From Agrocybe praecox (Eukaryota > Basidiomycota > Agaricomycetes > Agaricales > Agrocybaceae), in NCBI GenBank assembly GCA_964017145.1, contig OZ024840.1, positions 3,658,001 through 3,722,000 on the forward strand: a DNA stretch of 64,000 nucleotides, given 5' to 3'. Position 1 is the first letter of the stretch. Each line of letters starts with the position of its first letter. Position numbers and translations under genes: made by a program. The notes beneath the pieces are model-generated. The model did not search any database and was not told the DNA's origin. It saw only the letters and a list, made by a program, of their open reading frames with translations. Shown piece by piece: positions 49,274 through 63,582 of this stretch.

Positions 49274-50809
49274 CTAGTAATCAGATTCAGCATCAAAGTA
49301 GGCTTCTGTTACAGATCTGACAGATTTTATGACAACATCGTCGATGCCCTTGAGCAAAGAAAATCCCTCGTCTTCTAAATCATAGTCTTCGAGCTCAATG
49401 AGCTGTATAGGATGTCCGAGCTTTTTGCGTTCATCCAGAAATTGGATGAATTCGTCCCACTCGGGCTCATCGACGAATGGGGGGTCTGTGAAGACCAAGG
49501 TTTCTAAACGTGGAAGTATCACCATCCCGTCTTTATTCTGACGTTGACTGACCCGGAAAATGCGAAGCACAGAGGTGATCACGATTTTGAGTCTGGATAC
49601 CGATTCCAAGGAATTGAAGAATTTAAGAAGACAGCCGGTGGTTGCCTCTGTGAATTTGAAGTCCTCGGCGTACATATCTGAGTAGAGCGCTAGCGTCGTG
49701 ACATTACTCAGATCTCCCATGGACAGCCCTTCGGACGTGGGCTGAAGGAGAGACAGAGTCGACATTCCCTGGCAATAGGATATAAGCAACTTGGGATAGA
49801 CAGAACATGTTGAATCTGTTGTTTCTAGGAAGAACATTGATTGGGATATGGTGAACCCGATATAATTTAGTTTATACGTCTTCGCGATTCGGCCAAAGTA
49901 ACCTTTGAGCAGAGAGTTGAGTGTAGAGATCTCGCTTTCGGACAGGTCATCGTTATCCTCGGAAATTTGTCTCCCAGTGGGTCCGTAGAAGAAGGAATTG
50001 CGTAGAGGAGCGTCGGATATGTGTGCGAGATAGAAGATGAAGGTGCGGAGTGTCCCCGACTCAACAGACAGCGATGTGAGCTTTGGGAGATTTATAGGGG
50101 TTGCAACGAGAGGACGGGGTAAATCTAAGTTATTCAAATGAGCTACCTCGAGGTCTTCAAGAAAATCCATGTGGGTTAATGTAGCAAAGAATGCAGAGGG
50201 AGACAGGTCCGTGTCGAGTTTAAGAAGCCGCAGAGATCGTAAAGACTGGGTGCCTCCATGAAGCTGCGTCAAACAGCCCCGCACAGACAAAACGCGAAGC
50301 GATGGTAGGCAAGGGAAAATGAATTTTCGTGGGGTACGCTTCCTAAATCCAAAGACTAACATTTCTATGTTGTCTGTGGCTGTTTCGATTATATCCCAGC
50401 GGGGATCGTCTTGGAAATGATCGAATTGAACATTCAATCGGCGTATCCTTGGCCACTCTTTGGAAAGGAGCTCCATAAAAAAGGACAATTTGGCTTCTTT
50501 ATCTCCTTTCTTAGCATGATACCGGACTGATAAAGGACATGATTTTGTCCTGTCCATGACCAGGTTCCTCCAATCCGAATTTCGTTGGTCAAGAGCATTC
50601 AGGTCCAAACTATCGGCCCACAGTAATGGGAACTCCAAAGCCATATTGCGCCATCGAGAACACACCTGAGATACAGCTCGGGAAGTTCTCAGGGGAATGC
50701 AGTGATGATTAAATATGTCATGCATGAATTCTGTGTCGGGAAAAGTGTTGAGGAGGAAGACGATGCCCAAAGTATGGTCATCAAGGCTCAATACCGGTGG
50801 TACAGACAT
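49274..50809 (-). CDS. F-box-like protein with leucine-rich C-terminus
   Basis: A single exon of about 511 residues. The ATG at 50809 gives MSVPPVLSLDDHTLGIVFLL, then the agaricomycete F-box pattern SRAVSQVCSRWRNMALEFPLLW. Irregular leucine-rich segments follow (LPSLRVLSVRGCLTQLHGG; LRSLRLLKLD; LEDLEVAHLNNLDLPRPL; LPKLTSLSVESGTLRTF; LPRLETLVFTDPPF). It ends EAYFDAESDY, stop at 49274. F-box proteins link substrates to SCF ubiquitin ligases through Skp1. The large family in mushrooms is fast-evolving, so the target cannot be inferred. An upstream in-frame extension to 50854 uses GTG, not ATG. Confidence 0.7.
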   Translation of the reverse strand: MSVPPVLSLDDHTLGIVFLLNTFPDTEFMHDIFNHHCIPLRTSRAVSQVCSRWRNMALEFPLLWADSLDLNALDQRNSDWRNLVMDRTKSCPLSVRYHAKKGDKEAKLSFFMELLSKEWPRIRRLNVQFDHFQDDPRWDIIETATDNIEMLVFGFRKRTPRKFIFPCLPSLRVLSVRGCLTQLHGGTQSLRSLRLLKLDTDLSPSAFFATLTHMDFLEDLEVAHLNNLDLPRPLVATPINLPKLTSLSVESGTLRTFIFYLAHISDAPLRNSFFYGPTGRQISEDNDDLSESEISTLNSLLKGYFGRIAKTYKLNYIGFTISQSMFFLETTDSTCSVYPKLLISYCQGMSTLSLLQPTSEGLSMGDLSNVTTLALYSDMYAEDFKFTEATTGCLLKFFNSLESVSRLKIVITSVLRIFRVSQRQNKDGMVILPRLETLVFTDPPFVDEPEWDEFIQFLDERKKLGHPIQLIELEDYDLEDEGFSLLKGIDDVVIKSVRSVTEAYFDAESDY

Positions 50810-51992
50810 ATTCCCGTTGCTGCGCGACACGAGTTTGGACTGAAGGCGTGGCACTGTATTGTACGGATGAAAGATTGTCTGCTAGTGGTGAGTAAGTAAT
50901 TTCACGTAAATGCAAAAGCAATGTCAGTACTGGTTTCTCTGGACAAATGTAACTGAAAGCCAAAGGCGAAGACCCACTCAATGAGTTAATATATTAATCT
51001 CGTTCCCACGAGTCACGTGCTAATTTCAAGGCCCGGATGTCCCGACTCCCGACCCTCATGCTCAAGCCTCGTCTTGGATTCTTGCGGCTTGCCTCGATTG
51101 CACCCGATCGCACTCGCTGTTCCGAACAGACGCCAACTATATCTTTGTTATAAACAACAGGACCCCATATCTTTATATGTCGTATACCAACTATGTAGTT
51201 GGTAAGCTTGTTTCCCCCTTGCTTTGTCCATGACACTGCTGACCATTGCTCAAGTCCTTGAGGATACTCAGATGAGAAAGCACCGGAGAGAACAGGACCA
51301 AGACACGTCGTGTTGAGTACAGAAAGAAAGCCAGTGAAGTTGAGCGTCAGCTAAAGAGAGAAAGAAAGGGGCGACGCGCATATATATGTGCGTGTCGTAA
51401 AACATGAGCAAACAGGGCTGTGAGGCGGCAGCCTTACACCATTGCCAAACCATTGCACAAAAAAGGCCTAAAGAAGCGTCCAGGCATGTCAAAGTGAAAA
51501 CGAATCCAAAACCAGACAAACAAATAAATAAAAGGAGATCATGTTCTTGGCTTAGACTGGCGAGCATGACAGTAGTGTACTGTGTGCCCGGTTGGAGTCG
51601 GAACTGGTCCTTTTTGCATTTTTCAATGTAAACCTTATTGTTCTTTTGACTCATTTTTACTCTCGCTATATTCCTTCCTTTGTCCCCGTCTCTTGGAATT
51701 ATTATTTTACAGACGTTGTCGTGCTTTTTCGTTGTCCTTTACTCTGATTTTGGTAGTACTTGATGCTTACACTTTCAAACGGCTATGCTCAAATTTCTCC
51801 TTGCAATATGCTTTCCAAAATTTTATATGTATTTTTGGTGCTGGAGTGAAGCGAGGCGTATGCCTTGTTACTAATATATGTACACATACTACAGTCCAAT
51901 ACATATTAAACACATCAGGAGGGTTCGTGCTCGTGAAGGACATTAATGACGGCGTTAGTAAAGAGACCAAGACTGCAATGGTATAGGGCCTC
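50810..51992. other. Intergenic, F-box gene to Mdm1-like 3' end
   Basis: About 1.2 kb between two minus-strand genes. No convincing coding region, repeat or RNA gene was seen. Open frames here lack recognisable motifs. Confidence 0.4.
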
Positions 51993-54900
51993 TCAGGCAT
52001 GTCCATTGGATGCTACTATTTCAGGGAACAGAGCAGCGAAAAGCTGTTGGATCAAACCACCGGGACAGTTAGCTACAATAAACAAAAACCACGGTTTATC
52101 TTTAAAAAAACCAACCTCATCCATTATCGTATACGCAATATGTTGATTCAGCCGCCTGTTTTGAAGGACAGCGAAAATGCGACGTGCACCTCGACGGGCA
52201 TTGGATCGGCCAATCATATTTGCAGCGAGATCTAAAAGGGAGAATCACGTTTAAACCGGGGAATCGCAGTACAAAACAAAACAAACAGCTCACCCGGTAC
52301 AAGCGAGGATAATTTCCTGTTAGCTTCGTCCCTTGTCCGAAATTTCTCTTCCGTGGTGCGTGGAAGACCTGGAGGTCTTAGTTTACCGCCAGGCCAAAGA
52401 TTATCCCGTAATAAACTGATATATGACATGAGTCGACTTTCACTGAATAGAGCCTTGACAGTCTCCCGGATTTTGCTGCGAAGTATTATATTAGCCTCGT
52501 GCAGAAATTAACATTATAGAAAGAAAGTCAATTCACCGCTCAATCGTGCCTCCCAATACTTGTTGTAGTATGATCACAATCGCCTGTCGTCTGAGCCAAT
52601 TATTTTTCTTATGGAGCTCAAAGACCGCAAGAATCAAGTCGCAAATAGGGGCAGAGAACGTAGACGTGCTCGTCTCTCCCTCGAGCGGCTTGAGGTCGCC
52701 CGATAATCTCATCAGCGTAGCCTCCGACGCCGCTTTTCCAGAAGCATTAAGTGCTTGGGCGACCAAATCCTCGTCGTTGACTCCAGACCCGACGATACCC
52801 GTAAATTCAGCAGCCTGCCGTGTCAGACGCTGGATCATCACATCTAGCATAGAAGGCCCAAAGAACATGTCGTCGATGCTCTCAGCGACAGAGCGGTACA
52901 CATTACGAACCAAGTCCGTTCCAGAGAAGGGCCCATGTGCTTTCGGCGCTGGTTCTCGTTGATTGAGGACTGGGGTAGATGCCATGAAAGGAGAGTCCCT
53001 CGAAAGGAAAGCCCTCAATTCCTGACTCTCGCATATAATCGGAATAGCAATGACGCTCTACCATGGACCTCATGAGTGATGATGAACAAAATGCTCATTA
53101 GGCATACACTCACCTGTAGATATTTCTCCAGTGCGGCACGCCGTGTATCCAAAAAGCTACCAGAAAGAGACGCAACCAGCCTTTTACCTGGGAAATCGAG
53201 ATTCTTGACGAGCACATAACGTTCTTTCAATTTATTGTGCATGACATGGAACTCGTTATACCGCCGTGCAACGACCCAACCAGAGGAAAACGTCCCATCA
53301 GGAGCCAATTGCTGCACCTCAACAAGAAAACGTACTACTTGCTTCCCATCTTCCTCTCCAGTCGTTGAATTCACGATGCTGACCCTAGTGCGATCGGAGA
53401 TGAGACGATTAGCAGATTCCTGTTGTTCGTATTGCTGCTTCTGGAACTGTAGCTCGCGTAGCTCTCTATTCATTGAACCTTTCGACTTGGTAAGCAGTCG
53501 TAATTCCTGGGTATCACCTGTTAGCTCGGCTTTCTTTATCAGTGTGTCCAGCATAGCTTGCTGAGCCTCGAGGTTGGCAATATTTTCCCCGAGCCTGGAT
53601 ATTTCATAAGACAGTTGAAGATCTCCAGGTGCCGCCAATTGGAAATGGCCAGGTTCGTCAATGCCACCGTCATGTTCCTCCTCCGCCTCCTCTGGCTCTG
53701 GTTGTGGTTCAGGCTCCGGCTCCGGCTCCGGTACAATGTTACCAAACACTGATGGTCGTTTGGCACGTTCAGAGGCACGAAGAGATTTAAACAATGGTTC
53801 CGAATTCCTCTCTGCCATAGATGGGCGATGAGAGTCTGTTGAATGTTCCTGATCCAAAGCCATAATATCCGTCAGCGCAGCATGGATCGCTTCCATTCGC
53901 TTCTCTTCTGCTCTTTGCATTTCGTCCTCTGGGTCGTCAAATAGCGGAGCGCGAGATGGCTCGCTCGACTTGTTGTCGGCCACCGGAGACATCAGGACTT
54001 CGATGTTAGAAGGTATATGTGAGACAGACATTTTCGATTGCGTTGAACGGTTAGATGTCGAACTGACCGTCCGCTGCATGCCGAGGAGGGGGTGATGAGT
54101 TTGAGGCTGCTGTGTCATAGAAAAAGAGTGCTTGCTCGCTGAAGTGGGTACAGGCAATTGTTCGACATGGGGTGAATCTCTCGGTGACTCGCTCTCCTTC
54201 GCAAATGGATCAGACGAAGCTTTGTTATTCGCAAAATTACCGTCCGCGATGGCTCTGAACCATAGTTCCGATCTTTCGAATTCTTCGAAGTCTGATTCCA
54301 TGTCTTGCTCGACTTGTCGCTGTGCCAGTAATACGTTACGCCTGACCTTTCTCTGGTCAGTTACGGATGGGTCAGGGTCTGACACAAATTGACGAATGGC
54401 GTCGACATGTTTCTTGGATATAGACGACAATCCAGTTTGCGCCCTTACATCCAGAAAGTACAAGTCGTTAATCATAGAAATATCTTCCTTGACAGTTATC
54501 GAAGTCGAGGGATCCTGTATGATCTCTTCCTCTTCACCGGAGGTATCAGAGTCTACTGACTCTAGAGGGTTTTTAAAGCTTTCCACCGTGAGCCAGAATT
54601 GCACCGGCAATGAACGGTGACGTCTATCCATGAATTCCATAAAATATGATAATGAATCCGGGTTCCGTAGGATGTCTCTCAGGGTAACACTGGACTTGGC
54701 GGTGGTTTCTTGAATGGTGGTTTGTCTCTGTACGTTGTGTTTAGTCAATATGTTCGTCGGATATATGTGCGTCACACACCATATGATCGTCCCCACCACC
54801 AAGAACTACAATTCTTTCTTCAACTTTACGTTTGGCAGTATAAAGTCTATCGAGGAAAGCCACCACATCTTCAGTTTTCTCTCCATCTATCCAGTCATCC

Positions 54901-56226
54901 TTTTCGTGATTCGCTGGCGTTTATATTTATTCAGTGAATTCGTTATATATCAATACCAACGCAATAGATAGACTCACCCAGCAGAACCCTTGTTCTCCTA
55001 ATTTCTCCCACGATGTCGTTCTTAAGTCGACGGGCATCCAGCAGGGAGGAGGTATTACTGATGCTGCGCAAGAAGGATTCGAATTGGCGGGGATTTGTGC
55101 GGATAGTAATCTTTTCCGTATACGCCGCAGCAACTGGAGTGGCTGTTGCTGCTTGAGTCTTCTGTCGAGGTAATTGAGCTTCCAGTACATTTCGCACTTT
55201 TGAAATGAGTTGTCTATGGGGAGGTCTGAAATCGGTACAGAGTGTGTATGACGAACAGACTTACTGTTGATGAATTGCAGCTCCAGCCTGAATGTTATAT
55301 ATAAGCAAATAGAAACGCGTTAAAAGAAACGTGCTTACCACTTGGTCGATAGTTCTATTCCAAAAGTCAGGGTCTGCCACCATTTCCATTACCGGGAAGA
55401 GGACCGAGCATGTAGCAATCTCGCGAACGACAATCTTAAGCGCTTTACTCCTTCCTTCCTTGGGAGGTAATATATAAGGGAGGGCTTTATCAACCAGCTG
55501 CCTGATATGCATTTCTTCCGTTTGACGAGTGAATGTAGTTGAGAGATTTTCCACCGCGGAATGTAGCTTGAAGCCTTTACTCGCATACCGACTTGCCAAG
55601 AGCAGGTCCAACTCCTCCGACTGCGTTAAGCTTCGTTCCAACCCTGCACCGCGTAAAGCGACCTCGGATTGGCGGAATTGATCAATATGCGCCGTGACTT
55701 TGGGTAGTATCCGTTTGACCACGAGAGACGATATGTCGATCGACTCTGCTCTGTGCTGAATTTCCTGCAGAGAAGCGTGTATGACGGAGGAGACTGCAAT
55801 GGGGAAGGAAGGTGAGCTGGATATGTGCTGGTACCAGCTAGTTACAAAGTCCTTGAGAACCATAGTAATGATCTCGTTCAGGGCATCGGAGACTTCCTTC
55901 GACTCTGGATAAAGGGGCGGTAATGTCTTCTGCGTGTTCTGAGACCATTGTGAACGGGTGAGAACAACTTGCCAAGCTGCGGGGGTAGAGAAAGCAAAAG
56001 GCCTTGCTGCTCGTTGCAGATAGTTGGGAGACGGTGGGCGTTGTGTGTCCAGAAACCAAGCAAGGTAGAGATTGAGCAATAGATATCCAACAGCAAGAAG
56101 AATAAGTAAAAGAGGAGAGATAATAAGAAGAATAAATGGAGAAGATATAAGACGTGAAATGATGGGTAAAATGACTGCAAGCAACCCGACGAGCACGACG
56201 ACGCGCACGCTGAATGGGTTGTGCAT
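51993..56226 (-). CDS. Mdm1/SNX13-like protein: PXA, RGS, PX and nexin-C domains
   Basis: Tethers the ER to vacuoles, endosomes or lipid droplets in the known family. The ATG at 56226 (MHNPFSVRVVVLVGLLAV) opens two hydrophobic hairpin helices (residues about 8-55), then a PXA domain (VSDALNEIITMVLKDFVTSW to about residue 290). The RGS-like region follows (TLRDILRNPDSLSYFMEFMD, LPVQFWLTVESFKNPLE; about residues 430-600), then a disordered part with a Pro-Glu repeat near 53690-53735. The PX domain (FLVEVQQLAPDGT, WVVARRYNEFHVMHNKLKER, FPGKRL) and a nexin-C domain (DLILAVFELHKKNNWLRRQA; RTRDEANRKLSSLVP) come next. It ends FPEIVASNGHA, stop at 51993. About 1,250 residues with eight or more introns. 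All domains are present in family order. Confidence 0.88.
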
Positions 56227-56413
56227 GGCGTTCAAATCATGAGGGGCGACTGATACGATAGAGACTCAGCTGCAGTGCTAAACCGCGTCAGTCACACAAA
56301 GTGTCGCGAATCAAGTCACGCGACTATTTGCCGACATCGGACTGCTCATTCTTTCGGACCTCGGACCTCCACATTCCCCCCTCCATCCCTTCACATCTTA
56401 TTGAGCCGCCCCA
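56227..56413. promoter_or_regulatory. Short divergent promoter, Mdm1-like / OAC1
   Basis: 187 bp between opposite start codons. The call is inferred from spacing; no motif is assigned. Confidence 0.4.
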
Positions 56414-57894
56414 ATGTCTACCACAGAGTCTACTACGTTGAAGAAAGGCCGGCCAGTTTCCACCTTGGAGGGTTTCATCTGCGGAGGCATTGCAGCTTGC
56501 ATAGCCGTATGTCATTGGTTAATCATACATCCGAACACTCCATTCGCTCACTAGCCATCCAATGAGAAGGTCACTGTCTCAAATCCAGCAGAGGTTGCAA
56601 AGACTCGTCTCCAACTCCAAGGTGAACTTGCAAAGGATGGAGGGAAGAAGGTATACAACAATGCCATTGACGTCTTGGCAAAGACCTGGAAAAATGAGGG
56701 TATTCGCGGCGTCCAGAGGGGTCTGCCACCAGCTGTATGTAGTCTTTTCCAATGTGATTCGTCGTTTGACTCATGGCCACTTTCTACTAGTATGCCTATC
56801 AAGTAAAGCCAAGCCGCATATTCTGGTCGATTGTCTCATCTTAATACCTTATTTTTAGATCCTATTAAACGGTTCAAGGCTGGGTAAGGCTTGTTAATCT
56901 TTGTATCGGGTGAAGACTCAAATGTGAATACCAGGATTTTATGAACCGTTTAGAAGAACCTTGAACAGATTCGTTGGGCGAAATGCCGACGAGCAAATAC
57001 CTATTACTTCCGTCATTGCAGGAGCGACTAGCGGTGCTGTTGGAGGTAAGTTTACGTTAATCTTATGGTCCGGCCTGCAATTAAATTCTGTATAGCGTCG
57101 TTGGGAAATCCTCTCTTTCTGATCAAGGCGCGGATGCAGGCCTACTCACCTGCACTCCCTGTTGGTGCCCAGCACTATTACAAAAATACCTTCCATGCCC
57201 TATCGACCATATTCCGCGCTGACGGTCCACGGGGTTTAATTCGTGGAATTGATGCCGCCATTCTGCGAACGTCAATGGGATCCTCGGTATGACATGTTTC
57301 GTGAGCCCTCAACAATTTTTTAATCATTCGAACGTTGCAGGTTCAATTACCTAGTTACAACTTTACAAAAACCCTACTAGTACAAAACGATATTTTACCA
57401 GCAAACAGTGCATGGACGTTCCTGGTCAGTAGCAGCGTCTCAGGAGCATGTGTGGTACGTCCTATCGCTTAGTAAAAACCTCGAATGATCTCTGATTTTA
57501 CGTATAGTGCTTAGTGATGCAGCCTGCCGACACGGTGAGCAAAGAAAAATACTACACCTGGATAAAATGTTGATGTTCTTTTATTACTAGGCCCTGACTA
57601 GAATGTACAACCAACCTACCGTAATCGGACCAGACGGCAAAAGTAGAGGTCAACTATACAAAAACCCTATAGATTGTCTATGGAAGACATTCAAGACGGA
57701 AGGTGTTCGTGGATGGTACAAAGGCTCAACAGCTCACTTCCTGCGCATTGCCCCTCACACGCGAGTTTCTTTTACGTGCTCTGCTGCTTTCGCGTCTCAT
57801 TTACGTTTTTGTCCACAGGATCATTACTCTAACGATGAACGATATCATTATCAACGGTTATAAAGCGTTTAGAGATAGACATCTAGAAGATTAA
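56414..57894 (+). CDS. OAC1: Mitochondrial carrier, oxaloacetate/sulfate type
   Basis: An inner-membrane antiporter of the SLC25 family. The ATG at 56414 (MSTTESTTLKKGRPVSTLEG) leads to FICGGIAACIA. The three carrier signatures are present: NPAEVAKTRLQLQGE, NPLFLIKARMQAYS and the third, QPADTALTRMYNQPT, together with glycine motifs (SVIAGATSGAVG; SSVSGACV). Sequences such as EGIRGVQRGLPPAYAYQILL and FRADGPRGLIRGIDAAILR fit the Oac1/SLC25A34-35 branch. It ends NGYKAFRDRHLED, stop at 57892. At least nine introns, some within the transmembrane helices. The substrate is inferred from the branch only. Confidence 0.88.
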
Positions 57895-58189
57895 GGTATA
57901 CACATTATTTTACTCTAGGACAGTGGTGGCGACGCCACTTAATACATATATTCTATAATCCGGATATTAATACCACCGATATTGCTTCAGAGAAACGGGA
58001 CATAAAAGACAACTTGGTGCGCAAAAATGAATGGACGAGCCATCTTGAATCAATCAAACTTATATTATGGAGAAAAACTAAAGTACGCCAACTATGAATT
58101 TCCAGCGGTAAATTATGGGTATAATGAAGGGTCTCCAAAGGTAATTCCATAACCCCGCGCAATTCTCTAGTCTCCATTGATCCTCATCC

Positions 58190-59976
<1,787 letters not shown>

Positions 59977-60873
59977 GGTGTGATATATCAAATTTCAATG
60001 TGTCAAAGAATGTGAGGAAGAACAAAAGAGTGGATAGACCCAGCAAGAGTGAGGCTGGGGGATTGCGTACCAGACGGGGTTCATTATATATGTTCAGGTT
60101 TACAGATCGAGTAAGGCTTCAATCTAAACACGGCTCTCAGAGGCTAGTTGAATTTGGGCTGACAGTTGCCGTAAAAGTGTCGCTCTGTAATTCGGGTGTT
60201 GGCCATGAACCGATTAGGGCGGTCTTCCCCTCCCTCGAAGCTCGTTGACTGAAGTTGATTGACAATTCTTGAACGAGGCGCATTTTCCCTGCAACATGCT
60301 TGTTTCGTGTCTACGAGTCTCCATCCATTGACATGTTTAAAATTTGGACCATACCAACAAAGCGCCCAGCTTTTTATGCTGCCGATATTCATATACGTAC
60401 TAGTTGTTTTTGAAGCATCAGTTTCGTACAAATCAGTCGATGAATTTGGCCAAAATTCCCGGAAGGAGCTCATCGGGCCAAGAGTTGCAGGGATGCTGCG
60501 TATCAGGACAAAGAATGGAAGTTCAAACATTCACGCGCACGCCCTAGTCAGTCAGGCATCAGTGACTCGGATGTCTCCATGCCGCTTCGCCGTTGCGTGC
60601 CACCAGAATTTTGTTTGCTTCTATTTACTATAGGTAGGTTTCTTCCATTTCATACGTGACTTTCATGGACATTTGTAAATCAATGACATAGGTTCAGTCT
60701 ATATCTTGAGAGTAACGTGTAAATATTAAATGAGGTTAGCCACCATGGCTCGAACCCCAATTCTCTCCGTGTCTGTGCTCTCGGAGGTATTTCATTGCCA
60801 AGAAAAATTATGGTGAGATTAAGCGCCCACTCTGCTAGATTGGGAAAGAAGTAAATAGGTACACATAAATTAT
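59977..60873. other. Intergenic, GH5_9 copy 2 to CutC 3' end
   Basis: The 5' flank of the glucanase, with a TATA-like box at 60084-60090, and the 3' flank of CutC. No coding region was recognised. A tRNA-like B-box string near 60747 was rejected. Confidence 0.4.
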
Positions 60874-63582
60874 CTACTTCTGAGATAAAAATTCCTTCCA
60901 GATGAGATCTGTCACTTCTCTGACTTTCTTAACCTCATCCTCTCTCGTACACCATACACCCCATTCCTTTTTCGGATCTTCATCGACCCCCATTCCCATC
61001 CCAGCACGCTTGAAAATCGTCTGGCCGCTCAACCAGGACCCACCACTCAGATGTACTTCCCGCAATCCAAGTGGGATCAAGGCATGCAACAATGGGGCAA
61101 TCGTTTTGCTATTAATACCGGATCCAGGCATGATTGTCAGCCCCCAATTATCGTCGTCGACAAGTTGCTTTCTCGTTTTGAAGAGCTTCTCCAAGGTTGC
61201 GAGACCCTCGGGTGCTTTTGGTGCTAGTCCGCTATAGCAATCCTCGTATCGTGTATCAATACAACAATTAAAGGAGAGCCACACACCTTGTTAAGATTCT
61301 AGATATGCCTCCAAAATCAGTGATAGTAGATAATGCTATATAACCTTTTAGCTTCATCCACCTAGGCACATTGTATACCACTCATACCTTCAACTCCATC
61401 ACGGGTCATATCGAATGCTCTGTGGAAACAAACTGAGACACGCGAGTAATAAGTACACACGCGCAGGAATAGCCCTACAGATTTACCATTACCTTCTAAT
61501 GGTAGAATCTCATCCACGATGCTATAAAACCCACAACTAAATGAAAGTTCTTTAATGGTTACTAGCCGTTGACCCGTGCTTCGCACGGTTTCTTGCCTTC
61601 CTGTACTCCAACTTCCAAGTGAAAATAAAACGTCTCAAGATAGAGTCGAAAGGCGACACTGCTGCTTGCCGAACTGTAACACTATTACTTGCTTTCTTTG
61701 CCGCCACTTCTCGCCAACCTTTGGTTGGCTCTTCGTGGCCCAGTTTTAGAAATATTGAGAAATAAAGTAAATGTATATCGGTATAAGTAGAAATACGTGG
61801 TATTTAGATTCCGCAAAATATGAATGTAGTGCTAGTAAGACGTCTTAAGCACGATTAAAGCAGGAGCAAAATGTAAGCCTGCAAGAGCTCCAGCGTTCGC
61901 AAGGCACAGGTCACTCTGCCAGAGCAAGGGCTAGTGTTTCAGGTCCTGCTGTAGCATGACACCTTGTTCTTATAGTGGCTTGGGCACTGTTCTCACCTTG
62001 AACCTGCGCAGGACACGGTTCTCCCGAGGAAATCTGGAAGGCAAGTGTCTGAAACGTGGTATATTTCTCTCCATGTATCCCATAACAGTAGATCCGGTCT
62101 TGCTGTAGCTGAACCCGGGGCACCTTTCGTCGCGCATGCAGTAAGTGAATTTGGGAAAAGAATTTGCCAAGCGCACCATCGGTGACGGTGAGCGGTATGA
62201 GATGCTATCGAGTCCGTCATAGATATCAGGGAAACATTTCGCAATCAGAGATTGGTTGCGCGACAGCAGCGAACCTCCAAACTTCAAGTAACTGCCTTCG
62301 ATGCCACCTTCATCAATGGATAAACACAAGACACAGGACCACAGGAGTCGTGAGATGCACTTGTAGTTTAAAGATCATAAGCGTCAGAGTCTTTCTGTCG
62401 AAGCACACAGCAAGAGAGACAGCAAAGTAAGAGCAATTTAGCAAGAGCAAGAGCAGAGGTCGGTGGAGTCTCGATAAAGTAAGTAACATAGTGAGCCTGT
62501 ATGTATGAGTAGCGAGATAATAGAATAATGAGGATAATTTATCGGAGAACAGGATTTGCATTCCGATGCCTTTTATACACCATGGTGTGTCGAATATCAG
62601 AATGTCTTCGAATGTTCTTGAAAAATGGATCACACCGTGCTAAACCGTTGAGGGAATGCAATAGAAAGGGATGCGTCAGTCATGTGGTTGCAAAAACGAT
62701 GGAACAACCACACAACCCTGAGCTCTCGAAAATTCTAGAAATGAAAAGCAAAACACGTACGCTGATTGAGTACCGCTTAACGTTGTGCTTTAGCCAATCT
62801 TTGTCGAAAGGCTAGGTGACTCCAGTCTCTGAGTGAGCAAGAAAAGTAAAGTTGCCGCACAGATAGAGGTATACCAAATCATATTTTTACAGGATTTTAC
62901 CAAGTGTGAAGCTTTGAAAGGCAAGAGAGCCGTTCAAGAGCCGTTCTTTGAGGCGATCATCGTTGTGAGAGTGTATTAGTAAGCCTGAGCCTGTGAGCCA
63001 GTAAGCGTAAGCGAGCACGTGAAAATAGTGCCTCAGCCAATCAGAACGCGTCTTTGTCTTTGACGTTTGTCCCGTGAGAAACACCGTTTTCATTTAATAT
63101 TATAGATTAAAACAGCGCTTACCTTCTTAGACATTTGACATTGACGCGTCCATCTTTGCTCAAACTGCCTACAACAAAACCTCGAACATCTCCAATATTC
63201 TTGAACATGCGAATATCCTCCAAAATCACTTCTATCTCTTCTTTTGTATACACAAAGTCACCAACACGTGGTCGAATCAAGATCTGTCAAACCATTGTCA
63301 ATGACGCGTTTGAAAACGTTAAGAGTTGACGCTTACCATGAGTGGTATATCACGGACCACTTTCTGAATCGACTTTACAAGGCCTAAGCTTGGCGTAGTT
63401 CCACCACCTACACCTAGGTTAGAGCACACCTCCAACCTATCCGCTCCTCCTGCAACAGCTCTTGCTGAGTTTCAATGACAAGGACATTTAATGAGTAGAG
63501 AGTTAATAACTAACGCTATCGCTGATTGCACAGAGTCAACACAGACTTCAATGAGAAGGGTCTCCGGGATCACTGCTGTCAT
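60874..63582 (-). CDS. CutC copper-homeostasis protein, with a Helitron-like insertion in one intron
   Basis: A TIM-barrel protein linked to copper homeostasis. The ATG at 63582 gives MTAVIPETLLIEVCVDSVQS, AVAGGADRLEVCSNLGVGGG, TPSLGLVKS, LIRPRVGDFVYTKEEIEVIL, RGFVVGSLSKDGRVNV. After a 1601-nt intron (61522-63122) come IVDEILPLEV-CFHRAFDMTRDG, GGISRILTSGLAPKAPEG, LTIMPGSGINSKT, REVHLSGGSWLSGQ and a C-terminus ending IWKEFLSQK, stop at 60874. The splice junctions I checked fit, including E-V-C-F-H-R across a short intron. All family motifs are intact. The oversized intron holds a mobile element (see 61562-63106); the other introns are about 50-60 nt. A degenerate paralog lies at 2833-3871. Confidence 0.9.
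61562..63106 (-). mobile_element. Helitron-like non-autonomous element
   Basis: Read on the minus strand it starts TCTATAATATTAAATG (63106), close to the Helitron 5' consensus TC plus TATA-rich sequence. It ends with a hairpin CCGTGC-GAA-GCACGG (61574-61588), 8 nt, then CTAG (61562-61565). The base before is A and the base after is T, the Helitron A/T target. It is 1545 bp and shows no Rep/helicase coding region, so it is non-autonomous. Short open frames inside may be captured fragments or chance. It lies within the CutC intron, and excising it leaves a 56-nt intron. Confidence 0.82.
61574..61588 (-). repeat. Terminal hairpin of the Helitron-like element
   Basis: A 6-bp inverted repeat (CCGTGC/GCACGG) with a 3-nt loop, 8 nt before the CTAG end, as expected for a Helitron 3' terminus. 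Confidence 0.8.

Noticed and set aside
60735..60775. GGTTCGAGCC-like string resembling a tRNA B box (minus strand)
   Set aside because: No T-stem pairing, no A box at the right distance and no acceptor stem.
61970..62633. Two minus-strand open frames inside the Helitron-like element
   Set aside because: No Rep/helicase or other recognisable domain; they may be captured fragments or chance, so they are not called as genes.
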